Shown piece after piece: positions 19,791-28,559 of a stretch of DNA of 28,559 nucleotides. This DNA comes from Nephromyces sp. MM_2019 (taxonomy: Eukaryota > Apicomplexa > Aconoidasida > Nephromycida). The notes beneath the pieces were generated by a model. That model searched no databases. It saw only the letters and a list, made by a program, of their open reading frames with translations, and was not told where the DNA came from. The translations under genes and the position numbers were made by a program. The stretch is from the NCBI GenBank assembly GCA_015657535.1, contig JADHZB010000995.1, forward strand, positions 1 through 28,559, in the 5' to 3' direction. Every line of letters starts with the position of its first letter. Position 1 is the first letter of the stretch.

Positions 19791-21795
19791 AGTGTAGTTT
19801 TATCTGTAGTTATTGAGGATGCGATTTCAGGCTCTGGTGGGGTACTGCCAAGAAACGAACGAATATTCTCACCAAAAATCTTAGGGGTGCTTTGATTAAT
19901 GTTTTACCGCTGCTGTTTAGCAAAACTAGATTTAAGTATGCTGAAATGAGCTTTTAAGCTGAGGGATATATATTACTTGTAATTTATAATCAAGTGTAAA
20001 AACTACTTTGCAGCCGCCAAAGTGAAAAAAAAACTCAAGCATTGAAGAAACAAGACGAGTGCTGGCAAGAATAACCAAAAGAACTTTTAATCGAGACGTC
20101 ATAGCCGTATCGTCACGCAGTGGAGCCCCTACAGGAGTCGTAAGTAAGCAAAATAGCAGGAATATACGCTTTGCTATTAAACCTATTGTGTCAATTTTTG
20201 CTGCAAACAAAGCGGCATCGTCTTTACGATTTTGTACTGCTCTTTTGTTAAATTTCATGCTATATGTTGTATCTTGAAAAGAGACTTCACGCGATTCATG
20301 GATGAGGGATATATAGCATCCTTTATTTACCGAAAAGCCTCGAAACAAGGTTGTCGTTGATAGCTAGGTGCACGATTTTTACTTCTTTCAATCATCTCCT
20401 TCCTTTAATAGAAAAATTTGACTCATTATATAGTTCTTTATTCGCACACACAAAGTAGCCTTTCACAGAGCAGATGTAAGCCCGCAGAAACTTCCTGTCA
20501 TGACTTGGGAAATTCAAGCTCATTCCTGCGGCGCACGGTACATTGGGATATACTACTTAGGCTTCTTTGCTATTCTAGGTGTTTTTTTTTCTGTGCTTAC
20601 CTTCTAATTGCGGCTTTTAGCGTAGCTTCATGCACTTTGTAATACCGAAATGCTGATTATACACATTCACTAGCTTTCTTCGAAATTTTTCGTATTTATA
20701 GCCCCACATACTTGCATATGGTAATGCTAAGCCTCATCTCTCAAGAAGATGTCACACGATATTTGTGCTGATAAAACTGCGTTCGCCGTTTAGCTACAAA
20801 TTATTTTATGAGCAACATATTCTTTTTTAGTGAGTTTGTGCACACCCTATTTCCTCTTACCTACTGCTACTCATTTTTCCAATAGCAGCATATTCTTGCT
20901 GATCATTATATCAATGCCCAAGGCAGTGTATACAAACAAATCCGCACATTGCAAAGGATGGAATTTTCATTTTCATGCAATTCTGGCTTACTACCTGAGC
21001 AAGTACGGTGTTCTGTGTATTATCGATTCAGCGTATATGTTGCCCTCTTTGCTATAGCGTAATTCTGTGATAAGCTCTTTCTCAGAAATACCACCTTGCT
21101 AGATAAAAATTCACGAATTGCTCTGGTCAATTGCAGTAAAACATGTAAACGTAGATGCTCTTAACATGCAGTATAGGTGCCAAAATATTGAAACGGGTTC
21201 CCGGTAGATAAATTGAGAAAGTTTGTTGAAATTTTGCAGCGAGCATTGAATGATATGTGATATCCCAAGCTAAGTTTTTCCGCATATGTATGAGAGGCTT
21301 GTAAAGTTTCGACTGCGGCACTTGCATCAAGATGAGGCTTTCATTACGCTTTTAAAAACATACATGAGGATGGAAAACTCAACTCATACCGAAATCCTTA
21401 GTATCTGCGAAATTTCTCCTGCTATTTAAACATCAAATTGATTTGCACCGATGCCAGCAATTGAGCTTACTAAAAGTTTTTTCACCAAAACAACAAGTAC
21501 AATTCCGTCAGAACCACAGATACCAATCCACCCGTGACCGATAACTTTAATTCATGCTAAGGGGAGCCCTGTTAGTATCAAAAAACTTTAGGCAGCACTC
21601 TCATAAAATAGTGAAAAAAAAAACAATTTCAAACATCATGGTATAATATATGTAGGAGTACCGCAACGAGTCTTGTTGGAGCAATTTACCAGGATTGCAA
21701 CCCACAATAACCACAGCCGGTGCTCATACAACATAAAAATGGTTCACTTATACTTTTACGAGAATTTGTTACTACCTTTCTTAAAAAGATAATAT

Positions 21796-22055
21796 TTGCC
21801 ATACCACTGGCTGCACGGGGGTTTGCGTGTGCCAGAAACACAGGTGCGAGAACGTATCAACATGTTCTATCGCAGTAACAGTACACAGAAGATGATTCGA
21901 CAAGCAGAAGCTCACAAGCCTTGTACTTTACTGGGGATTAAGCGCATATTATGCGTACCTCATACCAACACCATAGAAGCAATTGCTGGGTCATAATACG
22001 CATGCGAACACACAGCAAGGGGTACTTGTAAGAGTAACCTTCCACGAGCAGATTG
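21796..22055 (+). pseudogene. Second Merlin-type transposase relic (C-terminal part)
   Basis: In one frame the segment at 21961-22054 reads HTNTIEAIAGS, a stop, then YACEHTARGTCKSNLPRAD and a stop. Merlin-type transposases have GAHTNTIES.W, then a basic stretch, then RGT....LP.YL.EF.W in this region; the Glu of TIE is the third catalytic acid and is retained here. The upstream part of the open frame, from 21796, is not clearly alignable. This is the best-preserved transposase motif in the island. It suggests that at least two copies were present. Confidence 0.42.
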
Positions 22056-24284
22056 AAATCTAAAGTACCATACTTGAAACAACCACACCCTGCAACTTAA
22101 AAAGAAAGTTATGAATTTCTCCGAGTCCAAAATCCTATCTGCTCCTATTCATCCTACATAGCACGCTCATTTTCTTGGAAGTACACCCAAAAGAGTTGCT
22201 AATGTTGATAGCCAATAGAATTTATATGATATTCCTGGTGCAGCAGTATAAAAATTAACCGGAAGATAAGTTATTGAAATTTTTAGCCTTCACCATTTCT
22301 TTCATCTCCATTTGTACTCCGCTTATGGTTTTTTGAAATTAAAAATATAGTGTCTAGAGATAGTTGCTTTAACGCTAAATGCAAGTCAAATATATTCACT
22401 GCAATGTTTGGTACTATGGTCTTTATGATGTGAAATTTAATGCTGAAATTGAAATTTGGTTGCCATTCACATTCCAAAGAGCCTCCGTCGTGTTATTATA
22501 ATTTTTTTAATTTTTTAACTGAGAAAAAATAGAGGACGAATGTGCCACTAAAAATCTGGCGGTGGTACCCAAGCATTTGAGATCTTTCTTGTTGCAAATA
22601 TAAAACCATACAAGCAGAATGGTTACAAAAAAATTGCTAGACTCTTGCTTCGTGAAGTAGCTACTTGGAACGAATTCATTCCCGAGTTTTTTTGAGAAGA
22701 AACTCGGAGTTCATTACGTATCCACGCCTGACTACGGAGGAGTTTGTAGTGTCTATAGAGGTTTTAATTTTTCATAAGTAAAGCAATGAGAGAAAAACTT
22801 TATCTGTGCATGCTGCTTTTGTTCTTAGCAACGAAGTAACTGGGAGAAATAATCACGTACTTGTTCATCGTATCATTATCCCCTATATATTTTTCAATTT
22901 CGTGCTATGTACTTCTTGCTTACAGTTCCACTGCAAAAAGCGAGCCACATTAGCTTTTCAAAACATATTGAGGCCCCTTTCGAGTTTTTTGGCCGTAACT
23001 TATTTCTCTTGCCTCCTTGATATTTTTTAAACTTCTCACCCGTTTTTGAGCCGTTGCCGGCATTTTATTGCCGCTGAATTTTAGTGTAAAATCGTAGACT
23101 TATATATGTTGTAGCCTCAATATCTATCTTAAACCCTAAGCTGACCGTGTGCACTCTCCTATACTTTCTGCTTTAAATTGCTATTTTCTATTCCTTTCAC
23201 CAAATGTTTTTTACTCCTCCCTCCTATATGCTTTCTCTCCAGAGAAACTGCCGGAGTTCTCTGATGATACTTGAATATAGCTGGCTGATTCCTAATTGGC
23301 TTCAGTAAAATGCCATCTCAAGGTGGGGATCGCCATATTCTGAAAACTTTACCTTCAATTGTATTCCCCAGTGATGGCAGCCTCTATTTTTTTGCTATAA
23401 TAGCGTGGCTGAAGTTAATTCTGTACCTTCACCGATAAGCATGCTTTCTTAAGCTCTGCTATTTAGCCACACAAAATTCCAACCTTAGAAGCTTGTCTCT
23501 AAAGCCTCGTCACTCTGCAATAACAGCCAAAATCATTGATAATTCTCATAAAAACACATTTTTGATATTGCCTTTATCGCTTAATGATATTATTGAGCCG
23601 TTTTCTGTGGTCCCATAAGGATAGTAGAGGTAGTTTTTGTGTGTGCGAACATCCCTTGGTGTGATGCTTGGGCAGCTTCTACCTTAGGAATGATACTATC
23701 AAGTGGAAACCATCAAGAAGCAAATACTAGGATATCCCCTATATTTTTATTTCAAACTTTGAAGAAAGCTTCGTATACAGCTTACTATCTCAATTCATCA
23801 GGCTGTGAACTTGTTGCAGTCTCTTTTTACCACCTCTGACGATGTTAACTTTAAAAAAAATCGATATAATCTTCTTCTACTGGTGGTTTTACATCACTCT
23901 AGGATGCTATATAGTACCCTCATGGGTAGCTGGTTATTTCATTCACCCTTTGACTTCTACGAAGAAATGGCATCTCACAAAAATCAAACATCGAAAACAT
24001 TTAGTTTTCTTTCGATCGAAAAGTTGTTCTGCAGTTTTGTGAGTTTTTTGCAAGGATTTCACTGCAATTGGAAGATCTTCATTAGTCATAAACTGGGTAA
24101 TTGCTGATTTTTCTTCAAGGCATTAGTCATTTGGTTTAGCTACTCTTTTGAGGCTGCAAACTCTATATAAACTACAGCTTGAAGATTAATCTCTGTGGTG
24201 TACTCATAATTCTTTATTGGTAACGTAGTTTATTATAAGATTTGATGAAAAATTAAAGGAAAAAATCTCTTTTCAGTGAGGCGA

Positions 24285-24391
24285 AACCCCGATTCGGGGG
24301 TTGCAACTGCAGTCACGTCGCTGATTCAACATCAGAACTTCAAGAGGATGTTGATATTCGCAGTTCGGTCGTTGAATGACTTTTGCAACCC
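24285..24391. other. Compact nested inverted-repeat element, possible structured RNA
   Basis: GGGTTGCAA at 24298-24306 is perfectly complementary to TTGCAACCC at 24383-24391. Nested inside, TCAACATC at 24326-24333 pairs perfectly with GATGTTGA at 24347-24354. A competing pair, ATTCAAC (24324) with GTTGAAT (24371), is also possible. A small hairpin, AACCCCGATTCGGGG, precedes the closing stem. The segment is more G+C-rich than its surroundings and has no open frame. It matches none of the tRNA, snRNA, SRP or RNase P patterns I know. A non-autonomous mobile element is an alternative. Confidence 0.35.
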
Positions 24392-24494
24392 TGCCAGTAA
24401 TATACTATGGAAGTAAGCCGAAGATTCAATAACATTTTTTTAAAGTGAACGCGCCAGTTTTTCACTTCTGTTGCCTATGTGTGTTTGTTGTGTG

Positions 24495-24611
24495 TTGGTG
24501 TGCGCGCGTTGGGTGAGAGTTTTGGTGAGTGTGTTGATGTGCGCGTGTTGGGTGAGCACTTTTGTGAGTGCGTTGGCGTGTGGGTGTTGTTGAGTGTGTT
24601 GGTATGTCTGT
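24495..24611. repeat. 39-bp TG-type minisatellite
   Basis: Units start at 24495, 24534 and 24573 with the form TTGRTGTGCGCG.GTTGGGTGAG followed by a TTTTGTGAGTG-like end; the third is truncated. It marks the return of TG-rich DNA at the right border of the AT-rich island. The Thr/His-rich translation on the minus strand is an artefact. Confidence 0.75.
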
Positions 24612-25486
24612 ATCAATGAGTGTTGCGGTGAGTGCGTTAGAGCGTATGTTGGTGTTTGCATTTTTGGTCAGTGCTTTGGTGTGCTATATATGTATGTCTG
24701 TATATTATCTATGCGTTAAAATCCATTTGATAACGGCTTTAAAAGAGGATTCTCTTGATTGCTGGTTTTTTTATGAACATACAAAGTGTTTTAAGCTGCG
24801 TAAAGGCCTGCAAAGCTATCCAATTTAGCACAGCCCCCATGATAAAACTTCCCTAGTTCTTTGCAGTAGTAGCTTTGTATGCATGTGAAGTCTTTGTGCA
24901 TCAAATTAAAATTCAGATTCTGCTTTTTTTTGAAGTCTAGGATATTTCTTCCTATTTGAAGTTTGATCTTTGAGTATAAGCATTGATTTTGTACGTATTT
25001 CTCGACTTTTTTTGCTTTTATCATCCTTCCCTCTTGTGACGTTTTAATAAAACTGATTTTCCCGGATTTCTTAGACGCTGAGGAGCTTTTCGCTTGTTTA
25101 TGGGTGCTGTGTACACTGCAAGAGTTTGTAGGATATGCTTATTGATAATTTGTAGAAAAAAAACTTTTTATTACTTTGAGCTTTGCTTCTTTCCAGTTAA
25201 TTTCAAGATTTTGTGTAGTTCTACTGGGTTTTTTTTGCTTAGCTGTTTGTTTTATTGCAGTTTTCGTACTTTTATTTTTCTTCTTGTACTCCTTTCTTTT
25301 TTCTTCTAATTCTTATTCTGCGTGTTCTCTTCTTTTTGTGCCTTGTATTCTACTTGTGCTTCTCTTTTTCCTTCTCTCTTTCCTGCGTCTTCTCTATATT
25401 CTCCTTCTCCGTTTCCTCTTTCTTCTCCTTCCTCTCCTATTGCTTCACTTGGCAGAGATTCTCATTTGTTTCCTCTTTTTTTTTAG
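24612..25486. other. Upstream flank or intron of the armadillo gene
   Basis: The stretch 25180-25486 is extremely T/C-rich on the plus strand and ends in TTTTTTTTAG, so it is most likely the 3' part of an intron. A short plus-strand frame at 25026-25150 (DFLDAEELFACLWVL) looks helical and could be a preceding exon. The only phase-compatible donor is a poor GTGTAC, so I leave it unassigned. Confidence 0.4.
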
Positions 25487-25633
25487 AGAAAATGCATTGG
25501 ATGCTATGCGGCGCTCAGCTATTGGCTACATCAAAAGTGGCATAGCAAACTATGGCGATGATGAAGATCTTACAAAGTGTTCTTGCCGGGTTCTGTGGGC
25601 CATGACAGAAGCCTGCAAGGATGAATTGAATGC
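25487..25633 (+). CDS. Armadillo gene exon A
   Basis: The exon follows TTTTTTTTAG and starts by completing a codon, then E-N-A-L-D-A-M-R-R-S. It ends GC|GTGAGT in phase 2. It contains a full helix pair ending in CRVLWAMTEACKDELN. Confidence 0.75.
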
Positions 25634-28428
25634 GTGAGTAGTCTATGTGTGTGGGTCTTCATTCAAGGCTGCACTAATCTAAGTTCTTGTGTATTTCTGG
25701 TAGATTGGCTCTCAATTGAGGCTTTATACTATAGTTTTAGTCCCGGCTTGAGGCAACTTTAGTGCTCTCTTTTTACTCCTAATAAGCAATCTCAGTGTAT
25801 ACGGTCGAGGCCTATGAATTTATTTCACCCCCTCAGACTATTGAAAACTTCAACTCGCTGAAGATCTATCTTTCCCTTCTACACCCCCCAAAACCCTCCT
25901 CACAATACATATCTCAATTCCACCCCCCTCCAAAGCTTCCCGCATCCCTGCGTTCCCACCCCTCACACTTAACTCCTCCTCCCCCCCTACCCCCCCTCCA
26001 ACCACATAATCAGCTCCCCCCACTCTAAACTCTTCTGTCCCGCCCTCCTAACCCCCTCTCCTTCAACAAACCCCACCTCCCCCAATCAAAATGCTTCCTC
26101 CCCCCCATTCCCCACACTTTCAGCTCCGAGTTGAAGTTATTATCGGATGGAGCAATCGATGAGACGATGGTTTCAGTAATAAACGCTGGTGGAAATGACT
26201 TTGAAGTGCTTGAGAAATGCTTAGATACTTTGAAGAACTTGAATATCGTGGAGATAGCCTTTGATAGCTCTGCGGTAGCTCCCGGGCTTGTTACCTTTCT
26301 CTCTCAGCCAAAGCTACCCTTAACGACGGCTACGCGGATTATTAGGATACTCGCGATTACCTGTAATACCGAAAGGGGGGCGGCTAGCGTTGCTCAGGGT
26401 GGAGGAATTAACCTAGTTAGTGAGGGGTTATGGGGAGGGTAAGGGGGGGATTTTGTGGGGGTGGTTGGGGTGGAGGGGGTTGAAGGTTTAGCAGCATATT
26501 TGTTGTTCTACTTCAGTACAGCTAATGCTTTGACTAATTCCTCATAATTTATTCACTTTTGTACTATAGTGTGCAACATGTGTGTGTGTTTGTGTGTGTG
26601 CTTATCTCAGGCTTATGTGCATACGTCTAATGTGTGTATTTGTGCGTATATCCCTCTCATCTCTCGGTGGATATACATTAAATTTTTTAAGTCTCCTGCA
26701 TTTTCCTGTATGTATATCTCATCTTGCTTCCCTTCTTCAAGCTATTATTACTAGTATATCCTAAAATTGCCCATTTATCTGCGCTTCCTGTGTGTGTATG
26801 CTTAATGCATATCTTGTACTCTAATTCTTTATTTTTTAGTGTGTGCATGCAGGTATTCCTTTACTATATATTTACGTGTGTGTGTGTGCTTACTAGTTGA
26901 ATAAAAATTCGAAAACTTTGTTGTATATACTTCTAGCAAAGGTGCTAAGCATACCTTTATCGAGTGTACGTACACCCAAGTGCCTAGCTCTTTACGAAAT
27001 CTAATTTCTTCTCCCTTTTCCTCTTTTCTTCTGCAGCCATTGCAGTACTGCTTGAGTCATGCAGTCATGGATGAGGTTTCACTGCAGGTATTAGAGGCTA
27101 GCTTCGATTGTGCGGCAGCTCTGGGTAAATACAATCACTGGGATACAGATTCTTTGGACTTGTGTGTGAAACTACTGGAGAAGTATCGGTCGAAGAAGGG
27201 TGTCTACACGGTAATACTTTGAAGAAGTTTATGATGCGTGTCTGCATCTGAATAGTGTAGTATAAGTGTGTGCATGAGTTCGTTTGTGTACTTTTTCGTG
27301 TGCATACACATTTGTGTATGCGTGTGTATGCACGTGTGTATATCTGTGTGTGCATAGCTATATGTGTGTATATCTATATGTGTGTATATTGCACTTTCTT
27401 CCTGCAGTGCTTGTGCTTATGTGGGTTTGATTCTTTGAGCTTTTTTATGAAGATAGTCTGCAAGCATAAGCTTTCACATCCTACCCTTTGAGGTATAGCC
27501 TGAGAGAGCTTTTTCCCCGTATTTCATCAGAGAAAAGATTTGTAAATTTATCTTCCCATACCTCGGGATATGCTGCTTCAGCTGTGTACGTACACTCATA
27601 ATTGCTCTATCCACAACACATATGCTTTAGTAGAACTTTTCTTCTCCTTCTGCTTGTGTGTGTGTTTTTTTTCCTTTTTGATTCACGATCTTTGATGTAT
27701 ATGGATATTCTATTCAGAAAGGATGCACTGCTTTATCGACTATGGTGAAGGTTGAAAAGTTGAAGTCTTCACTGCAAAACTTGAACAAATGCGCCCCAAA
27801 CTCCAAGGAGCATGAAGAGTAAGAAACCTTCATTTAAAGGCTTAGCAGAAGCTTTTTAAACTTAATGCAGTGTGTGTTAGCAGAGATGATATGGGCTTTA
27901 AAGTGGGAGCTTTTCAAGCTTCAAATACTGTGTTTTAGTAAAGATTATATGAGCTCTACATATGTATACTACTTTGTGTGTGTGTGTGTGTGTGTGTGGA
28001 CAAGTGTATGAATGCTGTTGAAAGCATACAATTGAAGCCCTCCAGAATTTTACACTCTCTCAGCATATTGATGAAAGATTGCAAGCCGGTTGCTTTTGCT
28101 TGAGAAGAAGCAAAATACCACTATAAAGCTTAAAAAAGTCGTTTTCTGCTGGAAAATAATGTTTTTTGAAGATGAAAGTCAACATCGTTAGCTTTTGTGC
28201 TGTTGTTCGACTCTAAAGTACTTTTTGTGTGTGTATTTTAGTTTTTGTATATCATTTAGTTTGTAAATAACACCTTTTTTTCAAATACGTTGCTTTATTC
28301 TGTGTCTTATTTCTTCCTCATCTTCTTCAGGGCTTTGGTTATGCTTGGGTGTATGTCATACATCTCATCGTATGCAGACGAAATCGTGAAGGCCGGGGGT
28401 ATTCCTGTTTTAATAGGGCTAATAAATA
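25487..28428 (+). CDS. Armadillo-repeat protein, five internal exons
   Basis: Exons 25487-25633, 26124-26415, 27037-27210, 27718-27818 and 28331-28428 join with matching phases (2/2, 0/0, 0/0, 2/2) to give about 238 residues, all helical in style. Typical armadillo signatures are CRVLWAMTEAC (exon 1), EKCLDTLKNL and TRIIRILAIT (exon 2), and IVKAGGIPVLIGLIN (exon 5), which matches the helix 2-3 region where the family has aGgIp.Lv.LL. Such repeats form a superhelical protein-binding scaffold. The N-terminal exons and everything after 28428 are missing, so the specific protein cannot be named. Four introns of about 490-620 bases carry TG tracts on the coding strand. Two introns contain the GTGTACGTACAC palindrome. 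The gene looks intact. Confidence 0.78.
25634..26123 (+). other. Armadillo gene intron, C-rich 3' half
   Basis: The donor is GTGAGT and the acceptor is CACACTTTCAG. From about 25860 to 26121 the intron is dominated by C runs interrupted by T and A, an unusually long pyrimidine tract. This resembles the 3' part of helicase intron 1. Confidence 0.7.
26124..26415 (+). CDS. Armadillo gene exon B
   Basis: The first base completes Ala (GC+C), then S-E-L-K-L-L-S-D-G-A-I. About 98 codons cover roughly two armadillo repeats. It ends after A-Q-G-G-G-I-N-L at CTA|GTTAGTGAGG, phase 0; the in-frame stop 27 bases further on belongs to the intron. Confidence 0.78.
26416..27036 (+). other. Armadillo gene intron with G-rich start
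   Basis: The donor GTTAGTGAGGGG begins a G-rich stretch to about 26480. A TG tract follows at 26575-26620. A perfect GTGTACGTACAC lies at 26964-26975, 61 bases before the intron end. The acceptor CTTTTCTTCTGCAG is strong. Confidence 0.7.
26964..26975. repeat. GTGTACGTACAC palindrome, intron copy 1
   Basis: This perfect 12-bp palindrome, followed by CC, lies near the 3' end of an armadillo-gene intron. Confidence 0.55.
27037..27210 (+). CDS. Armadillo gene exon C
   Basis: The exon has 58 codons, in phase 0 at both ends, between TTCTGCAG and GTAATA. It includes SLQVLEASFDCAAAL and DSLDLCVKLLEKYRSKKG, amphipathic helices typical of the repeat. A second AG nine bases inside the exon would be an alternative in-frame start. 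Confidence 0.75.
27584..27595. repeat. GTGTACGTACAC palindrome, intron copy 2
   Basis: This perfect copy lies in the next armadillo-gene intron, 620 bases from copy 1 and 122 bases before the intron's end. Confidence 0.55.
27718..27818 (+). CDS. Armadillo gene exon D
   Basis: The exon lies between ATTCTATTCAG and GA|GTAAGA, with 33 codons plus 2 nt. It reads K-G-C-T-A-L-S-T-M-V and continues with a Lys/Asn-rich helix to K-E-H-E. The phase matches the next exon exactly. Confidence 0.7.
28331..28428 (+). CDS. Armadillo gene exon E
   Basis: The exon lies between TCTTCTTCAG and A|GTAAGA. Its first base completes Glu, followed by A-L-V-M-L-G-C-M-S-Y and IVKAGGIPVLIGLIN, the clearest single armadillo signature in the gene. 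It leaves in phase 1, so the coding sequence continues beyond the window. Confidence 0.8.
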
Positions 28429-28487
28429 GTAAGATGAAAGCTTCTGTGTCTCTGAATATGCTCTCCTTTCGTGTGTTTAGCACGTGT

Positions 28488-28559
28488 GTGTGTGTGCGTC
28501 CAAACTTGGTGTGTGTGCGTCCAAACTTGGTGTGTGTGCGTCCAAACTTGGTGTGTGTG
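28488..28559. repeat. 21-bp minisatellite at the right edge
   Basis: Three exact copies of GTGTGTGTGCGTCCAAACTTG lie at 28488-28508, 28509-28529 and 28530-28550, then a partial copy runs off the window. It begins 60 bases after the last exon, so it lies in an intron of the armadillo gene. Confidence 0.95.

Larger units (their letters stand above)
15400..24440. other. AT-rich island without TG/CA repeats and without intact genes
   Basis: Over about 9 kb the TG/CA microsatellites that pervade the rest of the window are essentially absent, base use shifts towards A+T, and no open frame exceeds about 140 codons. Relic-like coding segments occur at 16571-18311, 18870-19790 and 21796-22055, listed separately. 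In 19800-21790 and 22060-24280 I recognise nothing, although short open frames exist at 19932-20348 (-), 20830-21057 (+) and 22283-22477 (-). The region separates PEX2 (-) from the armadillo gene (+), which point away from each other. Confidence 0.6.

Noticed and set aside
19932..20348. 138-codon minus-strand open frame
   Set aside because: It has no recognisable motif, lies inside the degenerate island, and has an overlapping open frame on the other strand. Chance is the simplest explanation.
25026..25150. Helical-looking plus-strand frame before the first armadillo exon
   Set aside because: There is no clear acceptor, and the only donor in the required phase is GTGTAC. It could be real but is not supportable from sequence alone.

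Overview
The window is nuclear DNA of a eukaryote. It has spliceosomal introns (GT..AG with pyrimidine-rich 3' ends), proteins swollen by low-complexity inserts, and dense TG/CA microsatellites between genes and in introns. An apicomplexan-type alveolate that kept peroxisomes and a sterol reductase (coccidian or nephromycid-like) fits best, but this is inferred from gene content and style and no marker in the window proves it.

Layout. (1) 437-565 (+) is the last exon of an ERG4/ERG24-type sterol reductase; the rest of that gene lies off the left edge. (2) 2452-8868 (-) is a three-exon DEAD-box RNA helicase with a DECD motif II, about 1596 residues, tail-to-tail with the sterol reductase. All helicase motifs can be read once two introns are removed. 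(3) 8869-11959 has no recognisable gene. It holds TG/CA tracts, a perfect 69-bp tandem duplication and a 20-bp minisatellite interrupted by a 502-base assembly gap. (4) 11960-14276 (-) is a two-exon PEX2, the peroxisomal RING ubiquitin ligase, in the same orientation as the helicase. (5) 14277-15400 is CA-rich, with one possible small exon on the minus strand. (6) About 15400-24440 is an AT-rich island that almost lacks the TG/CA repeats seen everywhere else. It has no intact gene, but it contains what look like decayed genes: three blocks in the order expected for a TAPT1-family membrane protein (16571-18311), and two relics resembling a Merlin/IS1016-type DDE transposase (about 18870-19790 and 21796-22055). 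A potentially structured inverted-repeat element lies near its right edge (24285-24391). (7) 25487-28428 (+) contains five consecutive exons of an armadillo-repeat protein whose two ends are not seen.

The three clear gene products at left and centre act in different places: sterol reduction in the ER membrane, RNA remodelling, and peroxisomal matrix-protein import. Nothing suggests an operon or pathway cluster. The most unusual sequence-level signals are a dispersed 12-bp palindrome, GTGTACGTACAC, found in introns, intergenic DNA and an in-frame coding minisatellite, and the repeat-poor island with its relics. All exon borders were set by eye from reading frame, splice consensus and family conservation. 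No search or alignment was run.
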